NCBI GenBank assembly: GCA_030426705.1
Contig: JAUHXW010000063.1
Location: 1-12,049, forward strand
From: Gammaproteobacteria bacterium
GTDB lineage: Bacteria > Pseudomonadota > Gammaproteobacteria > Xanthomonadales > Marinicellaceae
Length of the DNA stretch: 12,049 bases
Direction: 5' to 3'
In this document: positions 1 to 4,910 of the stretch, one piece after another
How the letters are laid out: each line of letters starts with the position of its first letter
Position numbering within the stretch: the first letter of the stretch is position 1
Translations under genes and position numbers: made by a program
The notes under the pieces: model-generated
Databases searched by the model: none
What the model saw: the letters and a program-made list of their open reading frames with translations, nothing else
What the model was told of the DNA's origin: nothing

Positions 1-93
1 ATGTGTACACATCGGGTGCAAATCACTGAGCTTGGTGATGTGGATGATGAATTGATGGCGTGGATTCAAGAGGCTTACGATAAGTCAGTTTAA
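1..93 (+). CDS. C-terminal end of a small protein resembling DUF5655 (partial)
   Basis: The frame is open from the first base to TAA at 91-93 and gives 30 residues, ending with AWIQEAYDKSV. The gene's start lies outside the window; the ATG at base 1 is probably just an internal methionine. The pattern HRVQI, then an acidic stretch (DVDDELMAWI), then EAYD near the stop resembles the C-terminal tail of DUF5655-type proteins, which often end in HRVRL...D-E-x-x-W-x-x-EAY. The function of that domain is not settled. The call rests on a short tail only. The codon pattern and the stop just before a repeat-rich spacer support a real gene end. Confidence 0.5.
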   Translation: MCTHRVQITELGDVDDELMAWIQEAYDKSV

Positions 94-126
94 TTAAAGC
101 GTTAGATATCACAATATTTGCTTTAC

Positions 127-194
127 AGCGCAATGTATGAATCCATACCTGAGCACCGGAAGGATTTCATAACGCCGCCACAGATTAAATAATG
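127..194 (+). repeat. R2 repeat, copy A (half-element)
   Basis: These 68 bp are identical, by reading, to 1095-1162 in copy C, and differ from copy B at one base. The copy starts with AGCGCAATGTATG, contains the small hairpin GTATG-AATC-CATAC, and ends with CAGATTAAATAATG. It lacks the left arm that copies B and C carry (TTTGAT...ATGAAATGATCCGG), so it is half of the palindromic element. It begins 34 bp after the stop of the upstream gene. Confidence 0.85.
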
Positions 195-238
195 GGCGCC
201 CTTGCACTACTGTCAGGTTAAAATAAAACTCCCTTACC

Positions 239-268
239 GTCATCCTCGAACTTGATTCGGGGATCCAT
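239..268 (+). repeat. REP-like palindrome, left copy of an inverted pair
   Basis: The unit contains a hairpin with a 9-bp stem, ATCCTCGAA (242-250) against TTCGGGGAT (256-264), with one T-G wobble and the loop CTTGA. It resembles the short GTCATCCCCG...CGGGGATCC palindromes scattered in many proteobacterial genomes. Its reverse complement recurs at 392-421 with 26 of 30 positions matching. The role is unknown; such units are usually transcribed spacer repeats or small non-autonomous elements. Confidence 0.6.
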
Positions 269-391
269 AGTAAACAGCCTTTAACTAGTTCTGAGAACAT
301 CAATTTGCATGTCAGCAAAAAAGAATTTAACTTCTCTTTTTTCAATGTTTTTAGTAATTTAAGCAACCATCATTTTGTAAGCATCTTTAAA

Positions 392-421
392 ATGGGTCCC
401 CGAATCAAGCACGAGGACGAC
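392..421 (-). repeat. REP-like palindrome, right copy in inverted orientation
   Basis: This is the reverse complement of the unit at 239-268, with 4 differences in 30 bp. Read on the minus strand it again folds as CCTCG...CGGGG with the same T-G wobble. An outer A-T pair of the left copy is replaced here by G-C (positions 396 and 418), so pairing is kept. The two copies bracket 123 bp (269-391) in which I recognise no gene. Confidence 0.6.
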
Positions 422-548
422 GTGACGGGTACAGTCAGTTGAATAAGTATTGTTTTAAAGTCTTCATTTGTACCTATGATGGGCAAGCGTATATAGTGCA
501 TGTGTTTCAAGCTGTCCAAGTAATTTTTTACAGGATAATAGTGGGTCC

Positions 549-652
549 CCTTGGGGCTTACGCTTACCATTCCAGCTCGGGCTAAAGCGGCTCTCCTTTG
601 CCTTGCAATTAATCAATTCATAAGAAGTGGAAGATTTTTAATCAATATGCTG
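549..652 (+). repeat. R1 repeat, copy 1 (104 bp)
   Basis: A direct repeat of 784-887 at a constant offset of 235 bp, with two mismatches (CCATTCCAG against CCATTTCAG, and ATAAGAAG against ATAAAAAG) and no indels. It begins CCTTGGGGCTTACGC and ends ATCAATATGCTG. It contains no plausible start and frame. It is followed after 4 bp by an R2 copy. Confidence 0.9.
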
Positions 653-656
653 CCCA

Positions 657-780
657 TTTTGACTCAGAGTGCACAGGATTTGATCTGAGGCAATGCATGA
701 AATGATCCGGAGCGCAATGTATGAATCCATACCTGAGCACCGGAAGGATTTCATAACGCCGCCACAGATGAAATAATGAG
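657..780 (+). repeat. R2 repeat, copy B (full palindromic element)
   Basis: This 124-bp copy aligns without gaps to 1041-1164 (offset 384) with about six mismatches. It is an imperfect long inverted repeat. The outer arms are ATTTGATCTGA (678-688) and ACAGATGAAAT (764-774), pairing at 9 of 11 positions. Middle arms are ATGAAAT and ATTTCAT, inner arms CCGG and CCGG, and the tip is the GTATG-AATC-CATAC hairpin. R1 copy 2 starts only 3 bp after its end, so R1 and R2 alternate. Confidence 0.88.
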
Positions 781-783
781 TCT

Positions 784-887
784 CCTTGGGGCTTACGCTT
801 ACCATTTCAGCTCGGGCTAAAGCGGCTCTCCTTTGCCTTGCAATTAATCAATTCATAAAAAGTGGAAGATTTTTAATCAATATGCTG
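784..887 (+). repeat. R1 repeat, copy 2 (104 bp)
   Basis: The second copy of the R1 element, 102 of 104 bases identical to 549-652. Copy 1 is followed almost directly by R2; this copy is separated from the next R2 by a 153-bp module with distinctly higher GC. Confidence 0.9.
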
Positions 888-894
888 ATCAGGA

Positions 895-925
895 GAGCCG
901 ATTATCGGCTCGACCCGCCGAGCCG
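895..925. repeat. Overlapping palindromes able to form alternative hairpins
   Basis: GAGCCGAT-T-ATCGGCTC (895-911) is a perfect 8-bp inverted repeat around one base. The shared middle piece CGGCTCG (906-912) can instead pair with CGAGCCG (919-925) across the 6-base loop ACCCGC. The two stems are mutually exclusive because they use the same central segment. This is seen directly; no function is known. Confidence 0.6.
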
Positions 926-991
926 GTTGGTGAGCGAAGCGAATCAGAGGTGAAGAGCGCGAGGTTAAAAGCCATGTCTGCCGCGGCCGCT

Positions 992-1018
992 TTCAAATTA
1001 GTCGGGAACAAATTTGAA
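992..1018. repeat. 8-bp perfect inverted repeat in the module
   Basis: TTCAAATT (992-999) pairs with AATTTGAA (1011-1018) across an 11-base loop. There is no T-tract after it on either strand, so it does not look like an intrinsic terminator. Confidence 0.45.
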
Positions 1019-1040
1019 TGAAGGCCCAAAGACATTCCTT

Positions 1041-1164
1041 TTTTGATTCAGAGTGCACAGGATTTGATTTGTAGCAAGGCATGAAATGATCCGGAGCGCA
1101 ATGTATGAATCCATACCTGAGCACCGGAAGGATTTCATAACGCCGCCACAGATTAAATAATGAG
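1041..1164 (+). repeat. R2 repeat, copy C (full palindromic element)
   Basis: The best-paired copy. Outer arms ATTTGATTTGT (1062-1072) and ACAGATTAAAT (1148-1158) pair at all 11 positions if two G-T pairs are allowed. Then come ATGAAAT (1081-1087) with ATTTCAT (1132-1138), CCGG (1091-1094) with CCGG (1124-1127), and the tip GTATG-AATC-CATAC (1103-1116). It ends 15 bp before the encoded CCA end of the tRNA gene. Confidence 0.88.
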
Positions 1165-1179
1165 TGCTCTGGATTAAAT

Positions 1180-1254
1180 TGGTGGACACGACTGGGATTG
1201 AACCAGTGACCCCTTCGATGTCAACGAAGTGCTCTCCCGCTGAGCTACGCGTCC
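1180..1254 (-). tRNA. tRNA-Val (anticodon GAC)
   Basis: Read on the minus strand, a full cloverleaf is visible. The acceptor stem is GGACGCG with CGTGTCC (one G-U pair). The D arm is GCTC...GAGC. The anticodon stem is CTTCG/CGAAG around the loop TTGACAT, giving anticodon GAC for the valine codons GUC and GUU. The variable loop is GGGTC. The T stem is ACTGG/CCAGT with loop TTCAATC. The discriminator is A, and the terminal CCA is encoded at 1180-1182. It is 75 nt with CCA. No second tRNA lies beside it. Its 3' end abuts the repeat island. Confidence 0.96.
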
Positions 1255-1271
1255 ACTATGGATTGTGCTAT

Positions 1272-1302
1272 AAAGAAAAACAAAGCCCAAGAAAGGGCTT
1301 CG
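1272..1302 (-). terminator. Rho-independent terminator of the sigma/PDZ operon
   Basis: On the minus strand the hairpin CGAAGCCC-TTTCTT-GGGCTTTG (8 pairs including one G-U) is followed by TTTTTCTT. It lies about 60 bp past the stop codon of the PDZ gene. On the plus strand the following T-run is weaker, so the minus-strand reading is preferred. It also lies just upstream of the tRNA gene, which would shield the tRNA from operon read-through. Confidence 0.75.
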
Positions 1303-1318
1303 TTTTCAAAGTGCGCGT

Positions 1319-1348
1319 ATTCTATCAAAGGAAAGATAAAAAACGCAA
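1319..1348 (-). promoter_or_regulatory. Possible sigma-70 promoter for tRNA-Val
   Basis: On the minus strand TTGCGT (1348-1343) and TAGAAT (1324-1319) are separated by 18 bp, and the -10 is followed by a GC-rich stretch, ACGCGCA, as at many stable-RNA promoters. Against it, the terminator hairpin at 1272-1302 would lie between this promoter and the tRNA. Either the tRNA has another promoter in the short remaining gap, or the hairpin allows partial read-through. Confidence 0.3.
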
Positions 1349-1364
1349 TGCTTAAGTGTAGAAG

Positions 1365-2657
1365 TTACGATTCTAAATACAAGGTTTCTTTTTCACGGAT
1401 GATTTCAATTTCAAAAGCTTCATCTGATTTGAAACCCGACATGATTTTAATCACGTCTTTCGGGGTTTTAACATCTTGACCATTGATGGCTTGAATGACG
1501 TCACCATCTTTCAATCCTAATTTGTTGTCTTTATCTACTTCTAAAACCAACACACCCTGGGTGGTGCCAAAGTATTTTCCGAGGTTTTCAGTCACTGTAG
1601 AGAAGTGGTGTTTTTTACCCAGCCACTGGTTCATTTTGCTGCCTGAAAAGAAATAAGCATCGGCATCACCGGTGGTGACCACACGAATGTCATGTTCGCC
1701 CAAACCTTCTACCATTTTTCCAAGGTGCTCGACATCCACATGCAGGCCTTCAAACATTTTATCCATTTCGCCAGTTTTGAAAACAAAGTCTTTGTCGCCG
1801 GAAGAAAACCATTTGTGATCACCGGTCAGTTCCATGATGACATCGGGAGAATCGATGACTTTAGCAGTGACATCCAGTTTGACTTCTTTACCACCACGCA
1901 ATACCACGACCTCGTTGATATCGCCTTCTTTTTGGTCAACTGCGATAAATTCAGTTAACCCCAAACCACCTTTGGCTGTGCTTTGCCCGTTGATGCTGAT
2001 GACCACATCATCTTTTTGCATACCGGCATCAGCAGCGCCGCTCTCAGGGACGACAGACATGATTTTCCAACCATCATCTATGACATTGGCCATAAAGCCC
2101 AGGCGTGGTTTGTCATCATCGATGTGAATCATGTTTTTATCGAGCTTGACTATTTTTTTGTGAATTTCAGCATCACCGGGTTCAATGCCGTGTTCTGCCA
2201 TCAACTCATCTATCAACACATTGATGTCAGTACCATCATTGACATCAAAGCTTTCCTGAATGACTTGAACTTCTCCATTGTTGTCTTTTTTTATGACAAC
2301 AGTGGCTTTGCCATCCATCAAATCTACATTGACATCGTCACTTTTTTGTACCCAGACAAAATCTTTGTCACCTTCATTAACGAGTTTGATCACTTCTTTG
2401 TGGATTTGTTTGCCTTGATGATCAATGCCGTGGTCAGCCAAAATGCTTTCAACCATGGCTTCAACATCAGTATCAGGTCCGGCGGCAAAAGTTTCTTCGA
2501 TGGTTTGGGTTTCGCCATCGACATCTCTAACGATGGTTACAGTACCTTCACCGTTGTTGACGTTGACATTGACATTGACGTTCTCATGCAGTTCTTCGGC
2601 ACTCGCCAGGGCGCTGATGCCAAACAAGCTGGTTAAAATTGCGGTTCTTAATTTCAT
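1365..2657 (-). CDS. Exported protein with two PDZ domains, third gene of the ECF sigma operon
   Basis: A 430-residue protein. Residues 1-20 form a signal peptide (MKLRT, a hydrophobic core, then ALASA before EEL), so it should be exported to the periplasm. Next come a Val-Asn dipeptide run (about 27-34) and two related segments (about 38-92 and 118-172), which align without gaps 80 residues apart (for example ILADHGI and LMAEHGI, IHKEVIKL and IHKKIVKL). A first PDZ domain follows at about 185-268 (RLGF, SGAADAGMQKDDVVISINGQ), and a second at about 360-427 (LGLKDGDVIQAINGQDV). There is no serine protease domain as in DegP/HtrA, so it is more likely a binding or sensing protein. ATG at 2657 is preferred to GTG at 2666, because AGGTG, which overlaps that GTG, is its ribosome binding site. 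It starts 25 bp after the membrane protein gene. Confidence 0.8.
   Translation of the reverse strand: MKLRTAILTSLFGISALASAEELHENVNVNVNVNNGEGTVTIVRDVDGETQTIEETFAAGPDTDVEAMVESILADHGIDHQGKQIHKEVIKLVNEGDKDFVWVQKSDDVNVDLMDGKATVVIKKDNNGEVQVIQESFDVNDGTDINVLIDELMAEHGIEPGDAEIHKKIVKLDKNMIHIDDDKPRLGFMANVIDDGWKIMSVVPESGAADAGMQKDDVVISINGQSTAKGGLGLTEFIAVDQKEGDINEVVVLRGGKEVKLDVTAKVIDSPDVIMELTGDHKWFSSGDKDFVFKTGEMDKMFEGLHVDVEHLGKMVEGLGEHDIRVVTTGDADAYFFSGSKMNQWLGKKHHFSTVTENLGKYFGTTQGVLVLEVDKDNKLGLKDGDVIQAINGQDVKTPKDVIKIMSGFKSDEAFEIEIIREKETLYLES
2556..2579 (-). repeat. Hexanucleotide tandem repeat encoding Val-Asn repeats
   Basis: On the plus strand GTTGAC GTTGAC ATTGAC ATTGAC runs without interruption. On the coding (minus) strand these read as alternating Asn and Val codons just after the signal peptide of the PDZ protein. 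Whole-hexamer changes in number would keep the frame, so the tract could vary in length between strains. Confidence 0.7.
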
Positions 2658-2682
2658 TGTTTTCACCTATATTTTTATTGGG

Positions 2683-3153
2683 TTAAATAACTTTATTTGT
2701 GTCTTGTGGTTTAAGTTTTTTGTGTAAAGCCACAAGATCGTCAAGAATTTCGAGTTTGGCATGCATTAACTCGATTTTCTGATTAGGATCAGCTGTTTGT
2801 GCAATATTCACATCCAATTGATCCAGCCAGTTTTCCATGGAAACCATTTTTTCCAGGATAGGCGAGCCAGGTGCCGAGTGGTTAATGACCTCGTTTCTGA
2901 CCACATGCTCTATCATGGCAATTTTGTTGCTCAGCACTTGTAGCGTTTCAAGTTGCTGATTTTTTTGTTGAGGCAATGTCCACAGCAACACCGCTGCAAG
3001 TACAGCAGCAGCCACCGCAGGTAACATAAAACTGCGTTTGCGGTGTTTGTTGTGGACCGCATCCATGATGGCGTCAAAACCATCTTGAGGTGGATTTTGC
3101 TGTGTTTGTTTATTCAACCATTCATTGATGTTTGTTTCATAATTTGTGTTCAT
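2683..3153 (-). CDS. Single-pass membrane protein in the anti-sigma position
   Basis: A 156-residue protein with one transmembrane segment at about 42-60 (rich in A, V and L), preceded by the basic stretch KHRKR. By the positive-inside rule the first 40 residues are cytoplasmic and the C-terminal 95 periplasmic. The C-terminal part is heptad-like and probably helical or coiled coil. It follows the ECF sigma gene with a 17-bp overlap and has a strong ribosome binding site (AGGAGG, about 6 bases before the ATG). This position and topology are those of a membrane anti-sigma factor. The HxxxCxxC zinc motif of the ZAS family is absent and there is no cysteine in the protein, so the assignment rests on context and topology. 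Confidence 0.65.
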   Translation of the reverse strand: MNTNYETNINEWLNKQTQQNPPQDGFDAIMDAVHNKHRKRSFMLPAVAAAVLAAVLLWTLPQQKNQQLETLQVLSNKIAMIEHVVRNEVINHSAPGSPILEKMVSMENWLDQLDVNIAQTADPNQKIELMHAKLEILDDLVALHKKLKPQDTNKVI

Positions 3154-3688
3154 TGCGTTCCTCCTGGTTTTGGAGCCACTCTCTTAATAATTGTTTGCTG
3201 CGAGAAAGTTGAGATTTTGAAAAGCTGGACGACATTTGGTACAAGTCAGCGATTTCCTGATGGGTCAAACCTTCCACCTCGTAAAGCCATAAAATTGATC
3301 TTGATATTGGAGGGAGTTGACTGAGCAGGTAATTGGCATCATGTTGCATGTCGTAATTAATACCACCGATGTCACGCGCTTTTTCTGGTGACTCGACTGT
3401 CAGTTGCTGGTGGTTTTTTTTGATGAGGTCAAGGCATTGGTTAATCGTGATTTTCCTCAGCCAAAAGCCAAAAGCCACATCGCCAGACCATTGGGAAACT
3501 TTTTGAAAGGCTGTGATGAATGCATTTTGCATCACATCAAAGGCATCATCCCGGTTTTGTAACATCTTGTAAGCCAGGTTATAAACCGGGGTGGAAAAGG
3601 CGTCATATACTTGCCTACAGGCTTTTTGTTTGCCTTTGCTCACCTGTGCTTTGGTGATGTCATCTATGGTTTGGTTAAAATAACTCAA
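3137..3688 (-). CDS. RNA polymerase ECF-family sigma factor
   Basis: A 183-residue protein with the two ECF domains. Sigma region 2 spans about 22-91 (VYNLAYKMLQNRDDAFDVMQNAF, then FGFWLRKITINQCLDLIKK), and sigma region 4 about 119-171 (LSQLPPISRSILWLYEVEGLTHQEIADL, ending SKSQLSRSKQLLREWL). The helix-turn-helix lies at about 142-167. It directs RNA polymerase to a small regulon. The start is TTG at 3688: two codons upstream there is an in-frame stop, no ATG precedes region 2, and this start gives the usual short ECF leader. The ribosome binding site is weak. A GTG at codon 16 is a possible alternative. It is the first gene of a three-gene operon with the membrane protein and the PDZ protein. 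Confidence 0.9.
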   Translation of the reverse strand: MSYFNQTIDDITKAQVSKGKQKACRQVYDAFSTPVYNLAYKMLQNRDDAFDVMQNAFITAFQKVSQWSGDVAFGFWLRKITINQCLDLIKKNHQQLTVESPEKARDIGGINYDMQHDANYLLSQLPPISRSILWLYEVEGLTHQEIADLYQMSSSFSKSQLSRSKQLLREWLQNQEERNEHKL

Positions 3689-3750
3689 AATCTAAAAAAT
3701 TCATTCAACTTACCCAATAAGACTGAGTTTAGAGGCAAAGGGTCGCCAAA

Positions 3751-4821
3751 TTATAAAAATTCTTTGATTTTTTTGATGAACAAAGCAGTGTCGAATTGTT
3801 GAGCGCGCTGTTCACAAGTACTTTTCATCGTCAGGGCTTGTTGTTTTGAAAAGGCTGAGATGTGCTGCACCAGGTCTGCTGTTAAAGCGTCACATGAAAG
3901 CAAAAAACCAGTTTCCTGATCAATAACGGTTTCTAATAAGCCGCCGTGGTTAGAACAAAATACCGGTTTGCCTGCCGACATGGACTCAACAGGCGTCATG
4001 CCGAAATCCTCATCAATCGGCACATAAATGGTGGCCAGGCATTTGCCGAGTAATTCAAGCATGGCGGATTCATTCAACCAACCCGTGAACGTAATATTGG
4101 GCGCGTTACCCGCCAGTTTTTGTAACTTCCTGGTTTCATGTCCGCCTGAGGCAACCACCAATTTTTTATCTGGCATTTGTAAAAAGGCTTTAATGATGGC
4201 ATCCACCCGTTTTAAACCGTCATGACGCGCCATCGACAGGTAATAATCACCCTGTTCAATCCATTTGAATTTTTGGGTATTACAAGGTGGATAAACCACT
4301 TGCGCTTCCAGGCCAATGGCTTGTTTGATTCTGTCCTGCACATAGTGGGAATTGGTCAGAAGGGTGTCCATTTGTGCAACAGCTTGTTCATACTGTGGTT
4401 GAAACCATTTAATCAAACGCTCAAAAGCAAACCGTTTCAATGGGTTGAATTGTTCAGCATAATGTTGTTTTTTGTCATACACAAAGCGGGGCGGTGTGTG
4501 GCAATAAAACACATGATGGTTGGCTTGTTGCTGGTTAATAGCCAAAGGACTCGCCACACCGCTGTAAATCACACTTTCAAAGTGGGCATTGGAAGCCATT
4601 TTTTTGAAAGCCCGGGCCAGGGACCAGGTTTTGATACCATGTAAACCGCTGAGTGCATCCATATTTTGTAGACGTTCTCCCAAATAGCCCAGATCGAAAG
4701 TGTCCTGGCCAACAAAAGCAGTGGTTAAATCTGCTTGTAAACCATCACAAAGTGCCAATACCAGGCGTTCTCCGCCGCCTTTGATTTGGAACATGTCATG
4801 AATGATGTGGGTCTTTGGCAT
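3751..4821 (-). CDS. GT4-family glycosyltransferase (possibly mannosyltransferase-like)
   Basis: A GT-B fold retaining glycosyltransferase of 356 residues. The N-terminal acceptor domain has HDMFQIKGGGERL at about 8-20 and YCHTPPRFVYD at about 106-116, the latter resembling O-antigen mannosyltransferases. The donor domain has ARHDGLKRVDAIIKAF at about 198-213, FTGWL, and the E-x7-E motif EDFGMTPVE at 271-279, where both glutamates normally contact the nucleotide sugar. It should act in the cytoplasm or at the inner face of the membrane on a lipid- or sugar-linked acceptor. ATG at 4821 is chosen because the family alignment begins there; the frame extends to a TTG at 4857, but that falls inside a hairpin and adds odd residues. 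There is no clear ribosome binding site. The gene is divergent from the GT2 operon and ends 62 bp before the sigma gene. Confidence 0.85.
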   Translation of the reverse strand: MPKTHIIHDMFQIKGGGERLVLALCDGLQADLTTAFVGQDTFDLGYLGERLQNMDALSGLHGIKTWSLARAFKKMASNAHFESVIYSGVASPLAINQQQANHHVFYCHTPPRFVYDKKQHYAEQFNPLKRFAFERLIKWFQPQYEQAVAQMDTLLTNSHYVQDRIKQAIGLEAQVVYPPCNTQKFKWIEQGDYYLSMARHDGLKRVDAIIKAFLQMPDKKLVVASGGHETRKLQKLAGNAPNITFTGWLNESAMLELLGKCLATIYVPIDEDFGMTPVESMSAGKPVFCSNHGGLLETVIDQETGFLLSCDALTADLVQHISAFSKQQALTMKSTCEQRAQQFDTALFIKKIKEFL

Positions 4822-4832
4822 ATTTTGAGAGC

Positions 4833-4864
4833 AAAAAAACAAAAAAATACACCACAAAGTGGTG
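4833..4864 (-). terminator. Terminator-shaped hairpin in the presumed leader of the GT4 gene
   Basis: On the minus strand CACCAC-TTT-GTGGTG (4864-4850) is followed by TATTTTTTTGTTTTTTT. It lies 12 bp upstream of the ATG at 4821 and is oriented so that it would stop transcription entering that gene. The gene beyond it is divergent, so there is no upstream transcript that obviously needs terminating. It may be an attenuator for the GT4 gene, or the gene may be transcribed from a promoter inside the AT-rich stretch. Confidence 0.5.
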
Positions 4865-4867
4865 CAG

Positions 4868-4896
4868 TTGGTTTATAACGTGCCTTCTATTTTAAA
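4868..4896 (+). promoter_or_regulatory. Weak candidate promoter for the GT2 operon
   Basis: TTGGTT (4868-4873) and TTTAAA (4891-4896) are 17 bp apart. Transcription would start near 4903, leaving only about 8 bases before the ATG at 4911 and no visible ribosome binding site. The match is modest and the leader would be almost absent, so this is a tentative call in the only available intergenic space. Confidence 0.25.
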
Positions 4897-4910
4897 TCAT
4901 TAGCCTTGTC

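Larger units (their letters stand above)
889..1035 (-). other. 48-codon open frame filling the module between R1 and R2 (doubtful)
   Basis: On the minus strand an ATG at 1035 opens a frame of 48 codons ending in TGA at 889-891. It reads MSLGLHSNLFPTNLK, then AAAADMAFNLALF, and ends RADNRLS. The frame almost exactly fills the module bounded by R1 (to 887) and R2 (from 1041). I recognise no domain and no convincing Shine-Dalgarno sequence. The segment also contains hairpins that by themselves explain much of its composition. It may be a fragment of an older element or a chance frame, and is recorded only because its ends coincide with the repeat borders. Confidence 0.15.
94..1179. other. Repeat-rich intergenic island, no convincing gene
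   Basis: Almost 1.1 kb between the DUF5655-like gene and the tRNA-Val 3' end. Short open frames exist on both strands, but none has a good ribosome binding site or a recognisable protein, and several lie inside the repeats. In order the island contains: R2 copy A (127-194), a REP-like hairpin (239-268), its inverted partner (392-421), R1 copy 1 (549-652), R2 copy B (657-780), R1 copy 2 (784-887), a GC-richer module (888-1040), and R2 copy C (1041-1164). I see nothing definable in 195-238, 269-391 or 422-548. The position just beyond a tRNA 3' end is a common landing site for mobile DNA, but no integrase and no duplicated tRNA end are present. Confidence 0.75.

Noticed and set aside
109..570. 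Two minus-strand open frames of 85 and 66 codons
   Set aside because: They run through repeat sequences and spacers, have no recognisable protein features, and their composition is not gene-like.
94..1180. CRISPR array or integrated element using the tRNA as attachment site
   Set aside because: The repeats are long, few and unevenly spaced, with no spacers. No integrase or duplicated tRNA 3' end was found.
998..1189. Minus-strand 63-codon open frame
   Set aside because: It lies across the R2 repeat and the tRNA end, and has no ribosome binding site or domain.
1164..1355. Plus-strand 63-codon open frame starting MLWIKLVDTTGIEPVT
   Set aside because: It reads through the antisense of the tRNA-Val gene; this type of false protein is common at tRNA loci.
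1983..2636. Plus-strand 217-codon open frame
   Set aside because: It is antisense to the PDZ gene, whose signal peptide, domains and ribosome binding site are clear; the long frame is a by-product of codon use.
3689..3750. ECF-type autoregulated promoter before the sigma gene
   Set aside because: The short gap has no convincing AAC-type -35 with a matching -10 at the expected spacing, so no call is made.
4222..4644. Plus-strand 140-codon open frame
   Set aside because: It is a shadow of the minus-strand GT4 gene, which has clear family motifs.
4822..4857. Extended N-terminus of the GT4 protein from a TTG start
   Set aside because: The extra 12 residues come from the T-rich tail of a hairpin, and the family motif starts at the ATG at 4821.
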